64,000 bases of DNA, taken from the NCBI GenBank assembly GCA_003209895.1, contig QCOH01000001.1, positions 62,001 through 126,000 of the forward strand. The letters run 5' to 3'. The notes under the pieces were generated by a model. It did no database searches. It was not told the origin of the DNA and saw nothing but the letters and a program-made list of their open reading frames with translations. Made by a program: the position numbers and the translations under genes. How positions within the stretch are numbered: position 1 is the first letter of the stretch; the number at the start of each line of letters is the position of its first letter. Positions 46,116-56,722 of this stretch are shown here, one piece after another. The stretch is from Pelagibacteraceae bacterium AG-430-I06. GTDB lineage: Bacteria; Pseudomonadota; Alphaproteobacteria; Pelagibacterales; Pelagibacteraceae.

Positions 46116-49100
46116 GTTTGTATATTAGAAATAGAAAATTATTAGAGACCAACCATTCCTACCATAAGTCTCTCGAACATGATGCTTGTGGGGTTGGATT
46201 AATAACATCTTTAGATGGAAAAAAAAGAAGGGATGTGGTCGAATATGGTATACAATCATTAAAAGCAGTTTGGCACCGAGGTGCAGTTGATGCTGATGGA
46301 AAATCAGGAGATGGCGCAGGAATCTGCGTTGAAATCCCAAAAGAATTTTTTTTAGAAAAAATAAAAGATACCGGACACAATCATAAGGGAGAGGAAGAAA
46401 TATGTGTTGGCATGATTTTTCTACCAAAAACAGAATATTCTGACCAAGAGAGATCAAAAACAATAGTCGAGCAGGTTTTAATTGAAAATGATTTTTATAT
46501 TTATGGTTGGAGGCAAGTCCCAGTTAATCCAAAAGTTTTAGGGAAAACAGCTGACTCAAATAGACCAGAAATTACTCAAGTGATCTTTAAAAGTAATAAA
46601 AAAATTGAAAGGAATGATTTAGAGAGATCATTATTTGTAGCAAGAAAAAAAATATTAAAAATTACAAGAAAACAGCAAATAAATGATTTTTATATTTGTT
46701 CTCTAAGTTCAAGATCTATTATTTATAAAGGCATGTTTTTAGCTGAATCTTTATCTGATTTTTATCCAGATTTAAATGACAAAAGATTTATTTCAAGATT
46801 TGCAATTTTCCATCAGAGATTTTCAACAAACACTTTTCCAAGCTGGAAGTTAGCGCAACCATTTAGATGTCTTGCACACAATGGTGAGATAAATACTCTA
46901 AAAGGAAATATAAATTGGATGAAAATTCATGAGCAGGATATGTCGAGCGAACGGTTTAAAGATGTGGAAGATTTAAAACCGGTAATCACACCTGGCAATT
47001 CTGACTCGGCTGCTTTGGATAATGTTTTTGAACTTTTAATACATTCAGGTAAACCAGTTCCATTAATTAAATTAATGATGATGCCTGATGCATGGTCTAA
47101 AAGAAATAAAGTTTTACCTAGATCGCACCAACAACTTTTTGATGTTTTAAATAGTACTATTGAACCATGGGACGGCCCAGCAGCGATTTGCGCTACTGAT
47201 AGTAAATGGGCCATTGCTGCAACAGATAGAAATGGTTTAAGACCTCTAAGATACTCTATAACATCCGATAAAATATTCTGTGCAGGATCTGAAACTGGAA
47301 TGGTTGAAATTCCTGAGAATAAAATAATTTCAAAAGGAAGACTTGGACCTGGCCAACTTATAGCAGTAAATTTAAAAAAAGGTCAAATATATAAAGATAA
47401 AGAAATAAAAGATTATTTATCTAAAGATTATAAAAAATTTCATAAACAAATTGTTCATCTAGATAAAAAAATAACTACTGAAAAAGAATTTATAAATTTT
47501 TCAAAGGATAACCTAAGAAGAAGACAGTATCTCTCAGGGTACAGTATTGAAGATTTAGAATTGATACTTCATCCTATGGTAGAAGACGCAAAAGAGGCTA
47601 CAGGATCAATGGGAGACGATACTCCGGTTGCAGTATTGTCAAATCACTACAGACCTATCTCACATTATTTTAGACAAAATTTTAGTCAAGTAACAAATCC
47701 GCCAATTGATTCTTTAAGAGAAAATAAAGTTATGAGCCTAAAAACAAGATTTGGTAATTTAGGAAACATTTTAGATTTTGAAAATTTAACTAAGGAAAAT
47801 ATTTATGTTTTAGATAGCCCTATATTAACAAACTCCCAACTCAAAAAATTTAAAACTTTATTTTCAAAAAAAGTTAGAATTATTGATTGCACTTTTGATC
47901 TTAAAGATAATTTACGAAATAGAATTGAACAAATAAGAGAAGAAGCTGAAATCGCTGTAAGAGGAGGCGCAAATCATCTTATTCTTTCAGACCAAAATAT
48001 TTCAAAAGAGAGAGCAGTAGTACCAATGATTTTAGCAGTAGGCGCTATTCACTCATACTTAGTTAAATTGAGTCTGAGGGGTTATGCTTCAATAAATGTT
48101 CAAACCGCTGAAGCAATGGACACTCACTCCTTTGCTGTTCTCATAGGTGTTGGAGCAACTACGATTAATCCTTATCTTTCAATAGACAGCATTTATCAAA
48201 GGTACGAAAAAAAATTATTTGGAAAATTAGATTTTGAAAACTGTGTTGAAAGATTTAAAAAATCAATAAATGCTGGATTGTTAAAAATAATGTCAAAAAT
48301 GGGTATTTCGGTTTTAAGCTCTTATAGAGGAGGATGTAATTTTGAGGCGGTAGGTTTAAGCAGAGGGTTAGTCGCTGATTATTTTCCTGGAATGATATCT
48401 AGAATATCAGGTATTGGAATATCTGGAATTGAAAATAAAATAAGAGATCTTCATTTTAAAACATTTCAAAAAAACGTAATTATGCTTCCTATTGGAGGAC
48501 TTTATAAGTACAGAAAAACTGGTGAAGACCACCAATTTCAAGGAAATCTTATTCACTTGCTACAACACTCTGTCGGAAAGAAATCTTATGAACTATTTAA
48601 AAAGTATTCGGAGAGAATTAATAGTTTAAACCCAACAAATCTGAGGGATCTTCTTGAGTTTAGAAAAATTAATAAATCAATTGATATAAGCCAAGTAGAA
48701 CCTATCGAAAAGATTACCCCAAGGTTTGGTAGCGGAAGTATGTCCCATGGAGCATTGTCTTCAGAAGCTCATGAAACTTTAGCTGTTGGAATGAACAGAA
48801 TCAAAGGATCTTCATGCAGTGGAGAGGGCGGAGAAGACGAGAAAAGATTCAAAATTTTGGAAAATGGAGACTCATCAAATTCAAAAGTAAAACAAGTAGC
48901 CTCAGCTAGATTTGGAGTAACAGTAAAGTATTTAAATAATTGTAAAGAAATAGAAATTAAAATCGCACAAGGTGCAAAACCTGGAGAGGGAGGACAATTA
49001 CCAGGATTTAAAGTAACAAAAGAAATTGCAAAACTTAGACACTCTACACCAGGCGTAACACTAATTTCTCCTCCTCCACATCATGATATCTATTCTATAG

Positions 49101-50611
49101 AGGATCTAGCGCAACTAATTTATGATTTAAAACAAGTCAATCCAAAAGCAAGAATTGGAGTAAAGTTAGTTGCTTCAACTGGTATAGGTACTATTGCGGC
49201 TGGAGTAGCTAAAGCTAAAGCGGACGTAATTTTAATTTCAGGACATTCTGGTGGAACCGGTGCAAGTCCACAAACAAGTGTAAAGTATGCCGGTATTCCA
49301 TGGGAAATGGGATTAACAGAGGCAAATCAAATTTTAACGCTAAACCAATTAAGGCATAAAGTAACTTTAAGAACAGATGGAGGAATAAAAACAGGTAGAG
49401 ATGTTGTTATTGCTGCTATGATGGGCGCAGAAGAATTTGGAATGGGGACCTCCTCTTTAATAGCAATGGGATGCATTATGGTAAGGCAGTGCCATTCAAA
49501 TACATGTCCAGTTGGAGTTTGTACACAAGATGAAAAACTTAGAGAAAAATTTTCCGGAACCCCAGAGAAAGTAGTGAACTTTTTTACTTTCGTTGCAATG
49601 GAGGTAAGAGAAATTCTGGCTTCTTTAGGCTTTAAATCTTTAGAAGAAATAATTGGAAGAACTGATTTACTTCATCAGGTAAGCAGAGGTTCTCCCAATC
49701 TTGACGATTTAGATCTAAACCCATTGCTTGTGCAAACAGACCCTGGAAAAAATAATAGATTTTCAAGAAATGATCTTATTAATGAAGTTCCAGATAATAG
49801 CATTGATGAAAAAATTTGGACAGAAATTAAAAATAAAATAAATGAAAATGAAAAAATTACTTATGAACTAAAAGTTAAAAATACGGATAGAACAGTGGGA
49901 ACAAAACTGTCTCATTACATTTTCAACAAGTTTGGTGAAAATTTTACAAAAAATATTTTGAACATTGGTCTGACTGGCTCAGCTGGACAGTCACTTGGAG
50001 CATTTCTCTCAAAAAGCATTAAAATTAAATTATTTGGTGACGCAAATGATTATGTTGCAAAAGGTTTGTCAGGAGGAACGATTATAGTAAGACCATCTGA
50101 GGAAAATAACTTTAAAACAAATGAAAATACTATTGTTGGAAATACAGTCTTGTATGGAGCTACATCAGGAAAATTATTTGCTTCTGGAAAAGCTGGAGAA
50201 AGATTTGCAGTAAGAAATTCTGGAGCCATATCTGTAGTCGAAGGGTGCGATGCCAATGGATGTGAATATATGACCGGTGGAGAAATAGTAATACTTGGTA
50301 AAGTAGGTGACAATTTTGGTGCCGGTATGACAGGCGGAATGGCTTTCGTTTATGACCCTGAAAACACTTTTGAAAATTATGTTAACCCCGCCTCTATTAC
50401 ATGGCAAAAACTCGAAACCAATTTTTGGAAAGATAAACTCAAAAAATTATTAGAGGAATATACAGTTGAAACTAAATCAGAAATATCAAAAAATATTTTA
50501 AATAATTTTTCAAAAGAAATCACAAATTTTAAACAAATATGTCCAATAGAAATGTTAGATAAACTCGAAAATCCTATAAGTTTAAAAAATAAAATTTCTA
50601 AAGCTATCTAG
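46112..50611 (+). CDS. gltB: Glutamate synthase large subunit
   Basis: Makes two glutamates from glutamine and 2-oxoglutarate. The nucleophile Cys at about 26 (HDACGVGLI) would be exposed after removal of a 25-residue propeptide. Order: class II amidotransferase, central domain, FMN synthase domain (GSGSMSHGALSSEAHETLA, GEGGQLPG, SGHSGGTGASP, 3Fe-4S Cys in CIMVRQCHSNTCPVGVCTQ), and the C-terminal GXGXG beta-helix. 1499 residues, full length. With glutamine synthetase this is the main ammonia assimilation route. Its last 30 bases overlap the end of the convergent hydrolase gene. Confidence 0.97.
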   Translation: MSLYIRNRKLLETNHSYHKSLEHDACGVGLITSLDGKKRRDVVEYGIQSLKAVWHRGAVDADGKSGDGAGICVEIPKEFFLEKIKDTGHNHKGEEEICVGMIFLPKTEYSDQERSKTIVEQVLIENDFYIYGWRQVPVNPKVLGKTADSNRPEITQVIFKSNKKIERNDLERSLFVARKKILKITRKQQINDFYICSLSSRSIIYKGMFLAESLSDFYPDLNDKRFISRFAIFHQRFSTNTFPSWKLAQPFRCLAHNGEINTLKGNINWMKIHEQDMSSERFKDVEDLKPVITPGNSDSAALDNVFELLIHSGKPVPLIKLMMMPDAWSKRNKVLPRSHQQLFDVLNSTIEPWDGPAAICATDSKWAIAATDRNGLRPLRYSITSDKIFCAGSETGMVEIPENKIISKGRLGPGQLIAVNLKKGQIYKDKEIKDYLSKDYKKFHKQIVHLDKKITTEKEFINFSKDNLRRRQYLSGYSIEDLELILHPMVEDAKEATGSMGDDTPVAVLSNHYRPISHYFRQNFSQVTNPPIDSLRENKVMSLKTRFGNLGNILDFENLTKENIYVLDSPILTNSQLKKFKTLFSKKVRIIDCTFDLKDNLRNRIEQIREEAEIAVRGGANHLILSDQNISKERAVVPMILAVGAIHSYLVKLSLRGYASINVQTAEAMDTHSFAVLIGVGATTINPYLSIDSIYQRYEKKLFGKLDFENCVERFKKSINAGLLKIMSKMGISVLSSYRGGCNFEAVGLSRGLVADYFPGMISRISGIGISGIENKIRDLHFKTFQKNVIMLPIGGLYKYRKTGEDHQFQGNLIHLLQHSVGKKSYELFKKYSERINSLNPTNLRDLLEFRKINKSIDISQVEPIEKITPRFGSGSMSHGALSSEAHETLAVGMNRIKGSSCSGEGGEDEKRFKILENGDSSNSKVKQVASARFGVTVKYLNNCKEIEIKIAQGAKPGEGGQLPGFKVTKEIAKLRHSTPGVTLISPPPHHDIYSIEDLAQLIYDLKQVNPKARIGVKLVASTGIGTIAAGVAKAKADVILISGHSGGTGASPQTSVKYAGIPWEMGLTEANQILTLNQLRHKVTLRTDGGIKTGRDVVIAAMMGAEEFGMGTSSLIAMGCIMVRQCHSNTCPVGVCTQDEKLREKFSGTPEKVVNFFTFVAMEVREILASLGFKSLEEIIGRTDLLHQVSRGSPNLDDLDLNPLLVQTDPGKNNRFSRNDLINEVPDNSIDEKIWTEIKNKINENEKITYELKVKNTDRTVGTKLSHYIFNKFGENFTKNILNIGLTGSAGQSLGAFLSKSIKIKLFGDANDYVAKGLSGGTIIVRPSEENNFKTNENTIVGNTVLYGATSGKLFASGKAGERFAVRNSGAISVVEGCDANGCEYMTGGEIVILGKVGDNFGAGMTGGMAFVYDPENTFENYVNPASITWQKLETNFWKDKLKKLLEEYTVETKSEISKNILNNFSKEITNFKQICPIEMLDKLENPISLKNKISKAI

Positions 50612-51337
50612 CTCTTCAAAGATCTTTTTAATATTATTTTTACTAGACAAGCTGTGATCACCATTTTTGATAATAAAAAGCTTTTTCTTTGCGCCGACAA
50701 ATAATTTTAAAACTCTCCTAGAAAATAAAATAGGAACCACAGTGTCTTTCTGACCATGAAACATTGTTACGTTTATTTTAGATTTAATTTTTTTTGATAA
50801 AACTTTATTTTTTCTTCCGTCTTTAATTAACTGATAGGTAATAGGATATTCATAACCATCACTCTTAATTAAGCTTTTACCTTCTTTCCTAATTTCTGCC
50901 TTTATCTTCTTTGTAAATTTTTTCCACATTAATCTATCTAAAAATTCAGGAGCTGACCCAATACCAATAAAACCTTTTATTTGATTTTTAAAGTATTTAA
51001 ATTGTTTCAAAGAAATCCATGCCCCCATACTGGATCCAATTAAAATAAAATCATTTCTTTTAACAATTTTTTTAATTAATTTTTTTGTATCATTCGACCA
51101 CTCGGTAATATTACTTTTTGTAAATTGGCCTGATGATTTACCATGACCAGTATATTCTAAAGCGAGAAAACCTAACTTATTTCTAACAGCATATTTTCTA
51201 AATTCGGTAGGTTTTTTCCCCTCTACATCTGACATAAAACCTGGTAGAAAAATTATATATAGTTTTTTTTTAAAATAATTGTCTATATATCTAAGCTTTT
51301 TAGTCTTCGATATTTTTAAGTATTTAAATTTTTTCAT
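50582..51337 (-). CDS. ABHD10-like alpha/beta hydrolase
   Basis: 251 residues. IIFLPGFMSDVEGKKPTEF, LEYTGHGKSSGQF and the nucleophile elbow GSSMGAW, with Asp in HGQKDTVVP and His in NGDHSLSS, match the bacterial/mitochondrial ABHD10 group (acyl-protein thioesterase or ester hydrolase). No signal peptide. Convergent with gltB. Confidence 0.82.
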   Translation of the reverse strand: MKKFKYLKISKTKKLRYIDNYFKKKLYIIFLPGFMSDVEGKKPTEFRKYAVRNKLGFLALEYTGHGKSSGQFTKSNITEWSNDTKKLIKKIVKRNDFILIGSSMGAWISLKQFKYFKNQIKGFIGIGSAPEFLDRLMWKKFTKKIKAEIRKEGKSLIKSDGYEYPITYQLIKDGRKNKVLSKKIKSKINVTMFHGQKDTVVPILFSRRVLKLFVGAKKKLFIIKNGDHSLSSKNNIKKIFEELDSFRNFIF

Positions 51338-51380
51338 GTAAAATTTTTCAAACTATTCTGATATTATATATCTTTATCAT

Positions 51381-52538
51381 ATGTCATCTAAAATAAAAGT
51401 TTTACAAGTTATTCCAAGGTTAGGTTATGGCGGTGCGGAAACAGGCTGTTATGACTTAGCACATTTTTTAGCTGAGAAAGATTGTAAATCTTATATCGTT
51501 ACTAGCGGAGGACCACTACTTAAATTTATAAAAAAAAACAAAGTAAAAATTATAAGATTGCCTGTACAATCGAAGAATCCAATTTTAATTCTAATCAATT
51601 CGATCTTATTAAGTTTGATTATATTGTTTTTAAAAATCAATGTTGTACATGCAAGAAGTAGAGCGCCTGCATGGTCATGTTTATTTTCTTGTTTTTTAAC
51701 TGGCAGAAAATTTGTTACAACCTTTCATGGAACGTATAATTTTAGTAATAAAATTAAAAAATTTTACAATTCAGTTATGGTGAGGTCCGATCTTGTAATT
51801 GCTGGGTCAAATTTTATTTTTGATCATATTAATAAAAATTATAATGAACTACTTAAATCGGGAAAACGTGTTCTCGTAATCTTCAGGGGAATAAATACAG
51901 AATATTTTAGTAACTCAATTGTTACGAATGAAAAAATTAGTAAGCTTAATTTAGACTTAAATTTAAAAACTGAATCTTTCAAAATATTATTACCTGGTAG
52001 ATTAACAAAATGGAAAGGACAGGAAATGTTTATTGAGTCTTTATACTTACTAAAAAATAAATATGGTAAAAATAATTTTCAAAGTATTATTTTAGGAGAT
52101 CACCAAGGTAGAAAAGTATATTTAAAAAAATTAGTTGCTTTAACTGAAAAATATCAACTTTCAAAAAATATAACTTTTCTATCTAATTATAAAGAAATGC
52201 CAATTATTTATTATGTATCAAATTTAGTTGTATCGTCGTCTATTGAACCGGAGGCATTTGGAAGAGTTGCAGTCGAGGCTCAATCTATGCAAAAAGTAAT
52301 AATAGCAAGTGATTTAGGAGGTTCTCGCGAAACAATTATTGACGGCAAAACCGGCTTTTTGTTTAAAAACGGTAAGCCAGAATCCTTAGCAGAATTTCTG
52401 AACAAAGTTATTGAAATGGATAAAGACAAGTTGCAATCGATTGGAAATGAAGGTAGGAAAAACGTATTACTTAAATTTGATGTAGAAAAAATGTGTCAAA
52501 GCACTTTTACAGAATACAAAAAATTGTTAAAAGAATAA
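51381..52538 (+). CDS. GT4-type glycosyltransferase
   Basis: 385 residues, GT-B fold. LGYGGAETGCYDLAHFLAE at the N-terminus and the C-terminal nucleotide-sugar site SSIEPEAFGRVAVEAQSMQKVIIASDLGG are typical of family 4. Two-domain layout with LLPGRLTKWKGQEMFIES starting the second domain. Probably acts on lipopolysaccharide or another envelope glycan. It abuts thrS with no gap, and is unrelated to it in function. Confidence 0.87.
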   Translation: MSSKIKVLQVIPRLGYGGAETGCYDLAHFLAEKDCKSYIVTSGGPLLKFIKKNKVKIIRLPVQSKNPILILINSILLSLIILFLKINVVHARSRAPAWSCLFSCFLTGRKFVTTFHGTYNFSNKIKKFYNSVMVRSDLVIAGSNFIFDHINKNYNELLKSGKRVLVIFRGINTEYFSNSIVTNEKISKLNLDLNLKTESFKILLPGRLTKWKGQEMFIESLYLLKNKYGKNNFQSIILGDHQGRKVYLKKLVALTEKYQLSKNITFLSNYKEMPIIYYVSNLVVSSSIEPEAFGRVAVEAQSMQKVIIASDLGGSRETIIDGKTGFLFKNGKPESLAEFLNKVIEMDKDKLQSIGNEGRKNVLLKFDVEKMCQSTFTEYKKLLKE

Positions 52539-54455
52539 ATGCCTCAAATTCAACTTTTAGATGGTAAACAGATAAAATTTTCTAAATCAATCAATGGTTT
52601 TGATTTAGTAAAAAAAATAAGTAAATCACTTGAAAAATCTGCTTTAATTATGGAGGTCAATGGTGAACTAAAGGATTTGAGTTTTGAAATTAAAAAAGAT
52701 TCTAAAGTTAAAATAATAACCGAAAAAGATAAAGAAGGTCTTGATGTTATAAGGCATGATGCTGCACATATAATGGCAATGTCTGTTCAAGAGCTATTTC
52801 CTGGAACTCAAGTGACTATAGGTCCTGTAATCGAAAATGGTTTTTATTATGATTTTTCTAGAAAAGAACCTTTCACAACAGACGATTTAAAGAAAATTGA
52901 GAAAAGAATGTCAGAAATAATTGATAGAGATGTAAAAACTAAGAGAGAGGTGTGGGAGAGAAATAAAGCTATAGGTCATTTTAAAAAGATTGGAGAAAAA
53001 TATAAAGCTGAAATAATTAAAAGTATTCCCGAAAAAGAGGAGCTTTCAATTTATCATCACGGAGACACCTGGCATGATTTATGTAGAGGACCACACCTAG
53101 CCTCATCAAAAAAAATTGGAAAAGCTTTTAAACTAACCAAAGTATCGGGAGCATATTGGAGAGGGGACTCTAATAATGAAATGTTGCAACGTATTTATGG
53201 GACATGTTGGAGTTCTAAAAAAGAATTAGATGCTTATCTACATAGACTAGATGAAGCTGAAAAAAGAGATCATAGGAAGCTTGGCAAAGAAATGGATTTG
53301 TTTCATTTCAGAGAAGAAAGTCCAGGATCAGTATTTTGGCATGAAAAAGGTTGGAATTTATTTCAGAGATTAATCGAGTACATGAGACTAAAACAAAGAA
53401 ATGCAGGTTATCGTGAAATAAATACACCTGAACTATTAGATAAAAGCTTATGGGAAAAATCTGGACATTGGGACAAATTTGGAGACTTAATGTTTACATC
53501 TGAAACTCCTGATGAAAAAACTTTTGCTATAAAACCTATGAATTGTCCTGGATGTGTTCAGGTTTTTAATCAAGGTCTAAAAAGTTATCGTGATTTACCT
53601 TTGAAACTCTCTGAGTTTGGCAAAGTACATAGGTATGAACCATCGGGAGCATTACATGGTCTACTTAGAGTTAGAGCTTTCACACAAGATGATGCCCATA
53701 TATTTTGTACCGAAGAACAAATAACAGAGGAGTGTATTACTGTTACTAATTTAATTTTAGATATTTATAGAGATTTAGGTTTTAAAAAAGTATTTTTAAA
53801 ATATTCTGATAGGCCTAAAAAACGAGTTGGTGATGACAATATATGGGACAAATCTGAAAAAGCTTTATTAGCAGCAATTAAAAAAACAAATTTAGATTAC
53901 GAAACTAATAAAGGCGAGGGTGCTTTTTACGGTCCCAAAATAGAATTTGTTTTAAGAGATGCCATTGGAAGAGATTGGCAGTGCGGAACTTTGCAAGTTG
54001 ATCTTAATTTACCCAGCAGACTCGGGGCAACCTTTGTAGATAAAGATGGAACAAAAAAAACTCCCGTTATGCTTCATAGAGCTTTATTTGGATCTTTAGA
54101 GAGATTTATCGGTATATTAATTGAAAATTATGCTGGCAAACTTCCATTTTGGCTTAATCCAACACAAGTTGTTGTGTTACCCATATCCGAAGAACACAAT
54201 AAATATGCAAAAAAAATATTTGAAGAGATCTTTAAAGAGGGTATAAATTGCGAAGTGGATTTAAGAAATCAAAAAATTAATTACAAAATAAGAGAACATT
54301 CTTTGGCAAAAGTTCCTCTTCTATTTATATGTGGAGATAAAGAAATAAAAGAGGAGAGTGTGACCATAAGAAAACTTGGTTCAGAAGAACAAGAAAAAAT
54401 AAAATTAGCTCAAGCAAAAAGTAAAATTATGCTTTTAAACAAATTACCAATCTAA
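52539..54455 (+). CDS. thrS: Threonyl-tRNA synthetase
   Basis: 638 residues: N-terminal TGS domain (1-60), editing domain with the HDAAHIM and CRGPH zinc-like motifs, class II catalytic core (PMNCPGCVQVFNQGLKSYRDLPLKLSEFGKVHRYEPSGALHGLLRVR, FYGPKIEF, MLHRALFGSLERFIG) and the anticodon-binding domain (last 110). First gene of the thrS-infC-rpmI-rplT-pheST-lepA block. Confidence 0.98.
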   Translation: MPQIQLLDGKQIKFSKSINGFDLVKKISKSLEKSALIMEVNGELKDLSFEIKKDSKVKIITEKDKEGLDVIRHDAAHIMAMSVQELFPGTQVTIGPVIENGFYYDFSRKEPFTTDDLKKIEKRMSEIIDRDVKTKREVWERNKAIGHFKKIGEKYKAEIIKSIPEKEELSIYHHGDTWHDLCRGPHLASSKKIGKAFKLTKVSGAYWRGDSNNEMLQRIYGTCWSSKKELDAYLHRLDEAEKRDHRKLGKEMDLFHFREESPGSVFWHEKGWNLFQRLIEYMRLKQRNAGYREINTPELLDKSLWEKSGHWDKFGDLMFTSETPDEKTFAIKPMNCPGCVQVFNQGLKSYRDLPLKLSEFGKVHRYEPSGALHGLLRVRAFTQDDAHIFCTEEQITEECITVTNLILDIYRDLGFKKVFLKYSDRPKKRVGDDNIWDKSEKALLAAIKKTNLDYETNKGEGAFYGPKIEFVLRDAIGRDWQCGTLQVDLNLPSRLGATFVDKDGTKKTPVMLHRALFGSLERFIGILIENYAGKLPFWLNPTQVVVLPISEEHNKYAKKIFEEIFKEGINCEVDLRNQKINYKIREHSLAKVPLLFICGDKEIKEESVTIRKLGSEEQEKIKLAQAKSKIMLLNKLPI

Positions 54456-54458
54456 TAA

Positions 54459-55004
54459 GTGCAGAAAACAAATTCATATTTTTTTCGAAGAAAACCTAAA
54501 GTTGATATACCAAGGACAAATCACAGAATAAAAAGTCTTGATGTTCAAGTTATAAATAGTTCAGGGGAAAATTTGGGTATCCTTCCGATAAAGAAAGCAG
54601 TTGAAATTGCAAAGGGAGAAAACCTTGACCTTATAGAAATTTCTCCAAATGCTAATCCTCCAGTCTGCAAGATAATGGACATAGGAAAATATAAATATGA
54701 TATGCAAAAAAAAGCAAGCAAGGCAAAAAAAAATCAAAAGACCGCAGCATTAAAAGAACTTAAATTAAGACCAGGTACAGAGATCCATGATTATAATTTT
54801 AAAATAAAGAATGCAAAAAAATTCTTAACAAAAGGTGATAAAGTAAAATTTACAGTAAAGTTTAAAGGTAGGGAGATGCAATTCACCCAACAAGGTAGAG
54901 ACTTGATGGACAGAATTATAAAAGATACTAAAGATTTAGGAAAAGTTGAACTAAATCCTAAATTTGAGGGAAAACAAATGATAATGATTATTCAGCCTAA
55001 CTAA
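54459..55004 (+). CDS. infC: Translation initiation factor IF-3
   Basis: 181 residues with the N domain (NHRIKSLDVQVINSSGENLGILPIKKAVEIA), linker (YDMQKKASKAKKNQK) and C domain (KELKLRPGTEIHDYNFKIKNAKKFL). The start is a GTG at 54459, three bases after the thrS stop. No ATG lies in frame upstream of the conserved part; use of a non-ATG start is common for infC, where IF-3 itself discriminates against such codons and thus limits its own synthesis. Confidence 0.95.
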   Translation: MQKTNSYFFRRKPKVDIPRTNHRIKSLDVQVINSSGENLGILPIKKAVEIAKGENLDLIEISPNANPPVCKIMDIGKYKYDMQKKASKAKKNQKTAALKELKLRPGTEIHDYNFKIKNAKKFLTKGDKVKFTVKFKGREMQFTQQGRDLMDRIIKDTKDLGKVELNPKFEGKQMIMIIQPN

Positions 55005-55060
55005 TTATTTTTTGTTTGATCTTGTAAACTAAAATCAAAGTATATATAAATCCGTTACTT

Positions 55061-55267
55061 ATGCCAAAATTAAAAACAAAAAGTTCAGCAAAAAAAAGAT
55101 TTAGAATTACCAAGTCAGGTAAAGTGAAGATGCCTCAAGCAAATAAAAGACACGGTATGATTAAAAGAACAAATTCGCAAATAAGAAAACAAAGAGGGTC
55201 TACTATTATGTCTAAACCAGACTCAAAAATTGTTAAATCTTATATGCCTTATAATTTAAGAGGATAA
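55061..55267 (+). CDS. rpmI: 50S ribosomal protein L35
   Basis: 68 residues, starting [23 protein letters not shown], which is diagnostic. It lies in the canonical infC-rpmI-rplT order. The 56 bases upstream have TATATA at 55041-55046. Confidence 0.97.
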   Translation: MPKLKTKSSAKKRFRITKSGKVKMPQANKRHGMIKRTNSQIRKQRGSTIMSKPDSKIVKSYMPYNLRG

Positions 55268-55268
55268 T

Positions 55269-55625
55269 ATGGCGAGAACTAAAAGAGGAGTACAAAGTAA
55301 GGCAAGACACAAAAAAGTTTTTAAAGCTGTCAAAGGACAGTTTGGTAGAAGAAAAAATACTATTCGTATTGCTCGACAAGCTATGGAGAAAGCTTTGCAG
55401 TATGCTTACAGAGATAGACGAAATAAAAAGAGAGAATTCAGATCATTATGGATACAAAGAATAAACGCTGGAGTACGTTCAGAAGGTTTGACATATTCTA
55501 AATTTATAAACGGCCTAAATAAGTCGAAAATTAAATTAGATAGAAAAGTTTTAGCTGATTTGGCCTATAATAATCCAGAAGCTTTTAAATCACTCGTCAA
55601 AAAAGTTCAGTTATCAATAAAATAA
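55269..55625 (+). CDS. rplT: 50S ribosomal protein L20
   Basis: 118 residues, [68 protein letters not shown]. Starts one base after the L35 stop, in the usual order. Confidence 0.98.
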   Translation: MARTKRGVQSKARHKKVFKAVKGQFGRRKNTIRIARQAMEKALQYAYRDRRNKKREFRSLWIQRINAGVRSEGLTYSKFINGLNKSKIKLDRKVLADLAYNNPEAFKSLVKKVQLSIK

Positions 55626-55666
55626 ACTTGTTTTTTCTTTTATCAAGTTAGAGTAAAAACTAACTA

Positions 55667-56722
55667 ATGGTAGATTTACGAGAATTAATACAAAAAGTAT
55701 TGCAAGCTAAAGACAAGTCAGAACTGCAAAGTCTAAAAACTGATTTTTTAGGAAAAAATAGTCAGATTAATCAGGAGTTTAAAAAACTTGGCTCTTTACC
55801 AGAAGATCAAAGAAAAGTTAGAGCATCTTCCTTGAATAATGAAAAACAAAAAATTTCTGAAGCAATTAATAATAGATATAAAGAATTAGAAAAATTAGAA
55901 ATAAATCAAAAACTTCAAAAAAATAAAGTTGACGTTACGTTACCAGCTAGAGATCGACCAAATGGAAAAATTCATCCTGTTTCCCAAGTTATCGATGAGA
56001 TTTCATCTATATTTTCTGAAATAGGCTTTTCTGTTGCAGAAGGGCCTGATGTAGAAAGTGAGTATAACAACTTCACAGCCTTGAATACTCCTGAGGATCA
56101 TCCGGCTAGAGATATGCATGATACTTTTTACCTGGATAGTAATAAAAAAATTTTATTAAGGACACATACATCTCCAGTGCAAATCAGAACAATGTTAAAT
56201 GGTAAAGCACCATTTAAAATTATTGTACCAGGCAGAACGTATCGATGTGATAGCGACCAAACTCACGCTCCAATGTTTCATCAACTTGAAGGGTTACATA
56301 TAGACAAAGATATTACCATGGGGCACCTGAAAGGGTGTTTGGATTATTTCGTAAAAGAATTTTTTGAAGTTAAAAAAATCCAAATGAGATTTAGACCAAG
56401 TCATTTTCCATTTACAGAGCCCTCAGCAGAAGTTGATATTGGTTATAGATTAGAAAATGGAAGAATTATTGTTGGGGAAGGGGATAAATGGCTTGAGGTA
56501 CTTGGTTGTGGAATGGTTCATCCAAATGTTTTAAAAAATGCTAAAGTAGATCCAAAAAAATTTCAAGGTTATGCATTTGGAATGGGAATAGATAGGCTTG
56601 CAATGCTTAAATATGGAATAAATGATCTTAGATCTTTTTTCGAGACTGACTTCAGGTGGTTAAATTATTTTGGTTTTGATCCTTTAGATGTACCAACAAA
56701 CTATAGAGGCTTGAGCAGATGA
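55667..56722 (+). CDS. pheS: Phenylalanyl-tRNA synthetase alpha subunit
   Basis: 351 residues: an N-terminal coiled coil (1-90) that binds tRNA, then the class II core ([102 protein letters not shown]-like end). Overlaps pheT as ATGA. Confidence 0.97.
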   Translation: MVDLRELIQKVLQAKDKSELQSLKTDFLGKNSQINQEFKKLGSLPEDQRKVRASSLNNEKQKISEAINNRYKELEKLEINQKLQKNKVDVTLPARDRPNGKIHPVSQVIDEISSIFSEIGFSVAEGPDVESEYNNFTALNTPEDHPARDMHDTFYLDSNKKILLRTHTSPVQIRTMLNGKAPFKIIVPGRTYRCDSDQTHAPMFHQLEGLHIDKDITMGHLKGCLDYFVKEFFEVKKIQMRFRPSHFPFTEPSAEVDIGYRLENGRIIVGEGDKWLEVLGCGMVHPNVLKNAKVDPKKFQGYAFGMGIDRLAMLKYGINDLRSFFETDFRWLNYFGFDPLDVPTNYRGLSR

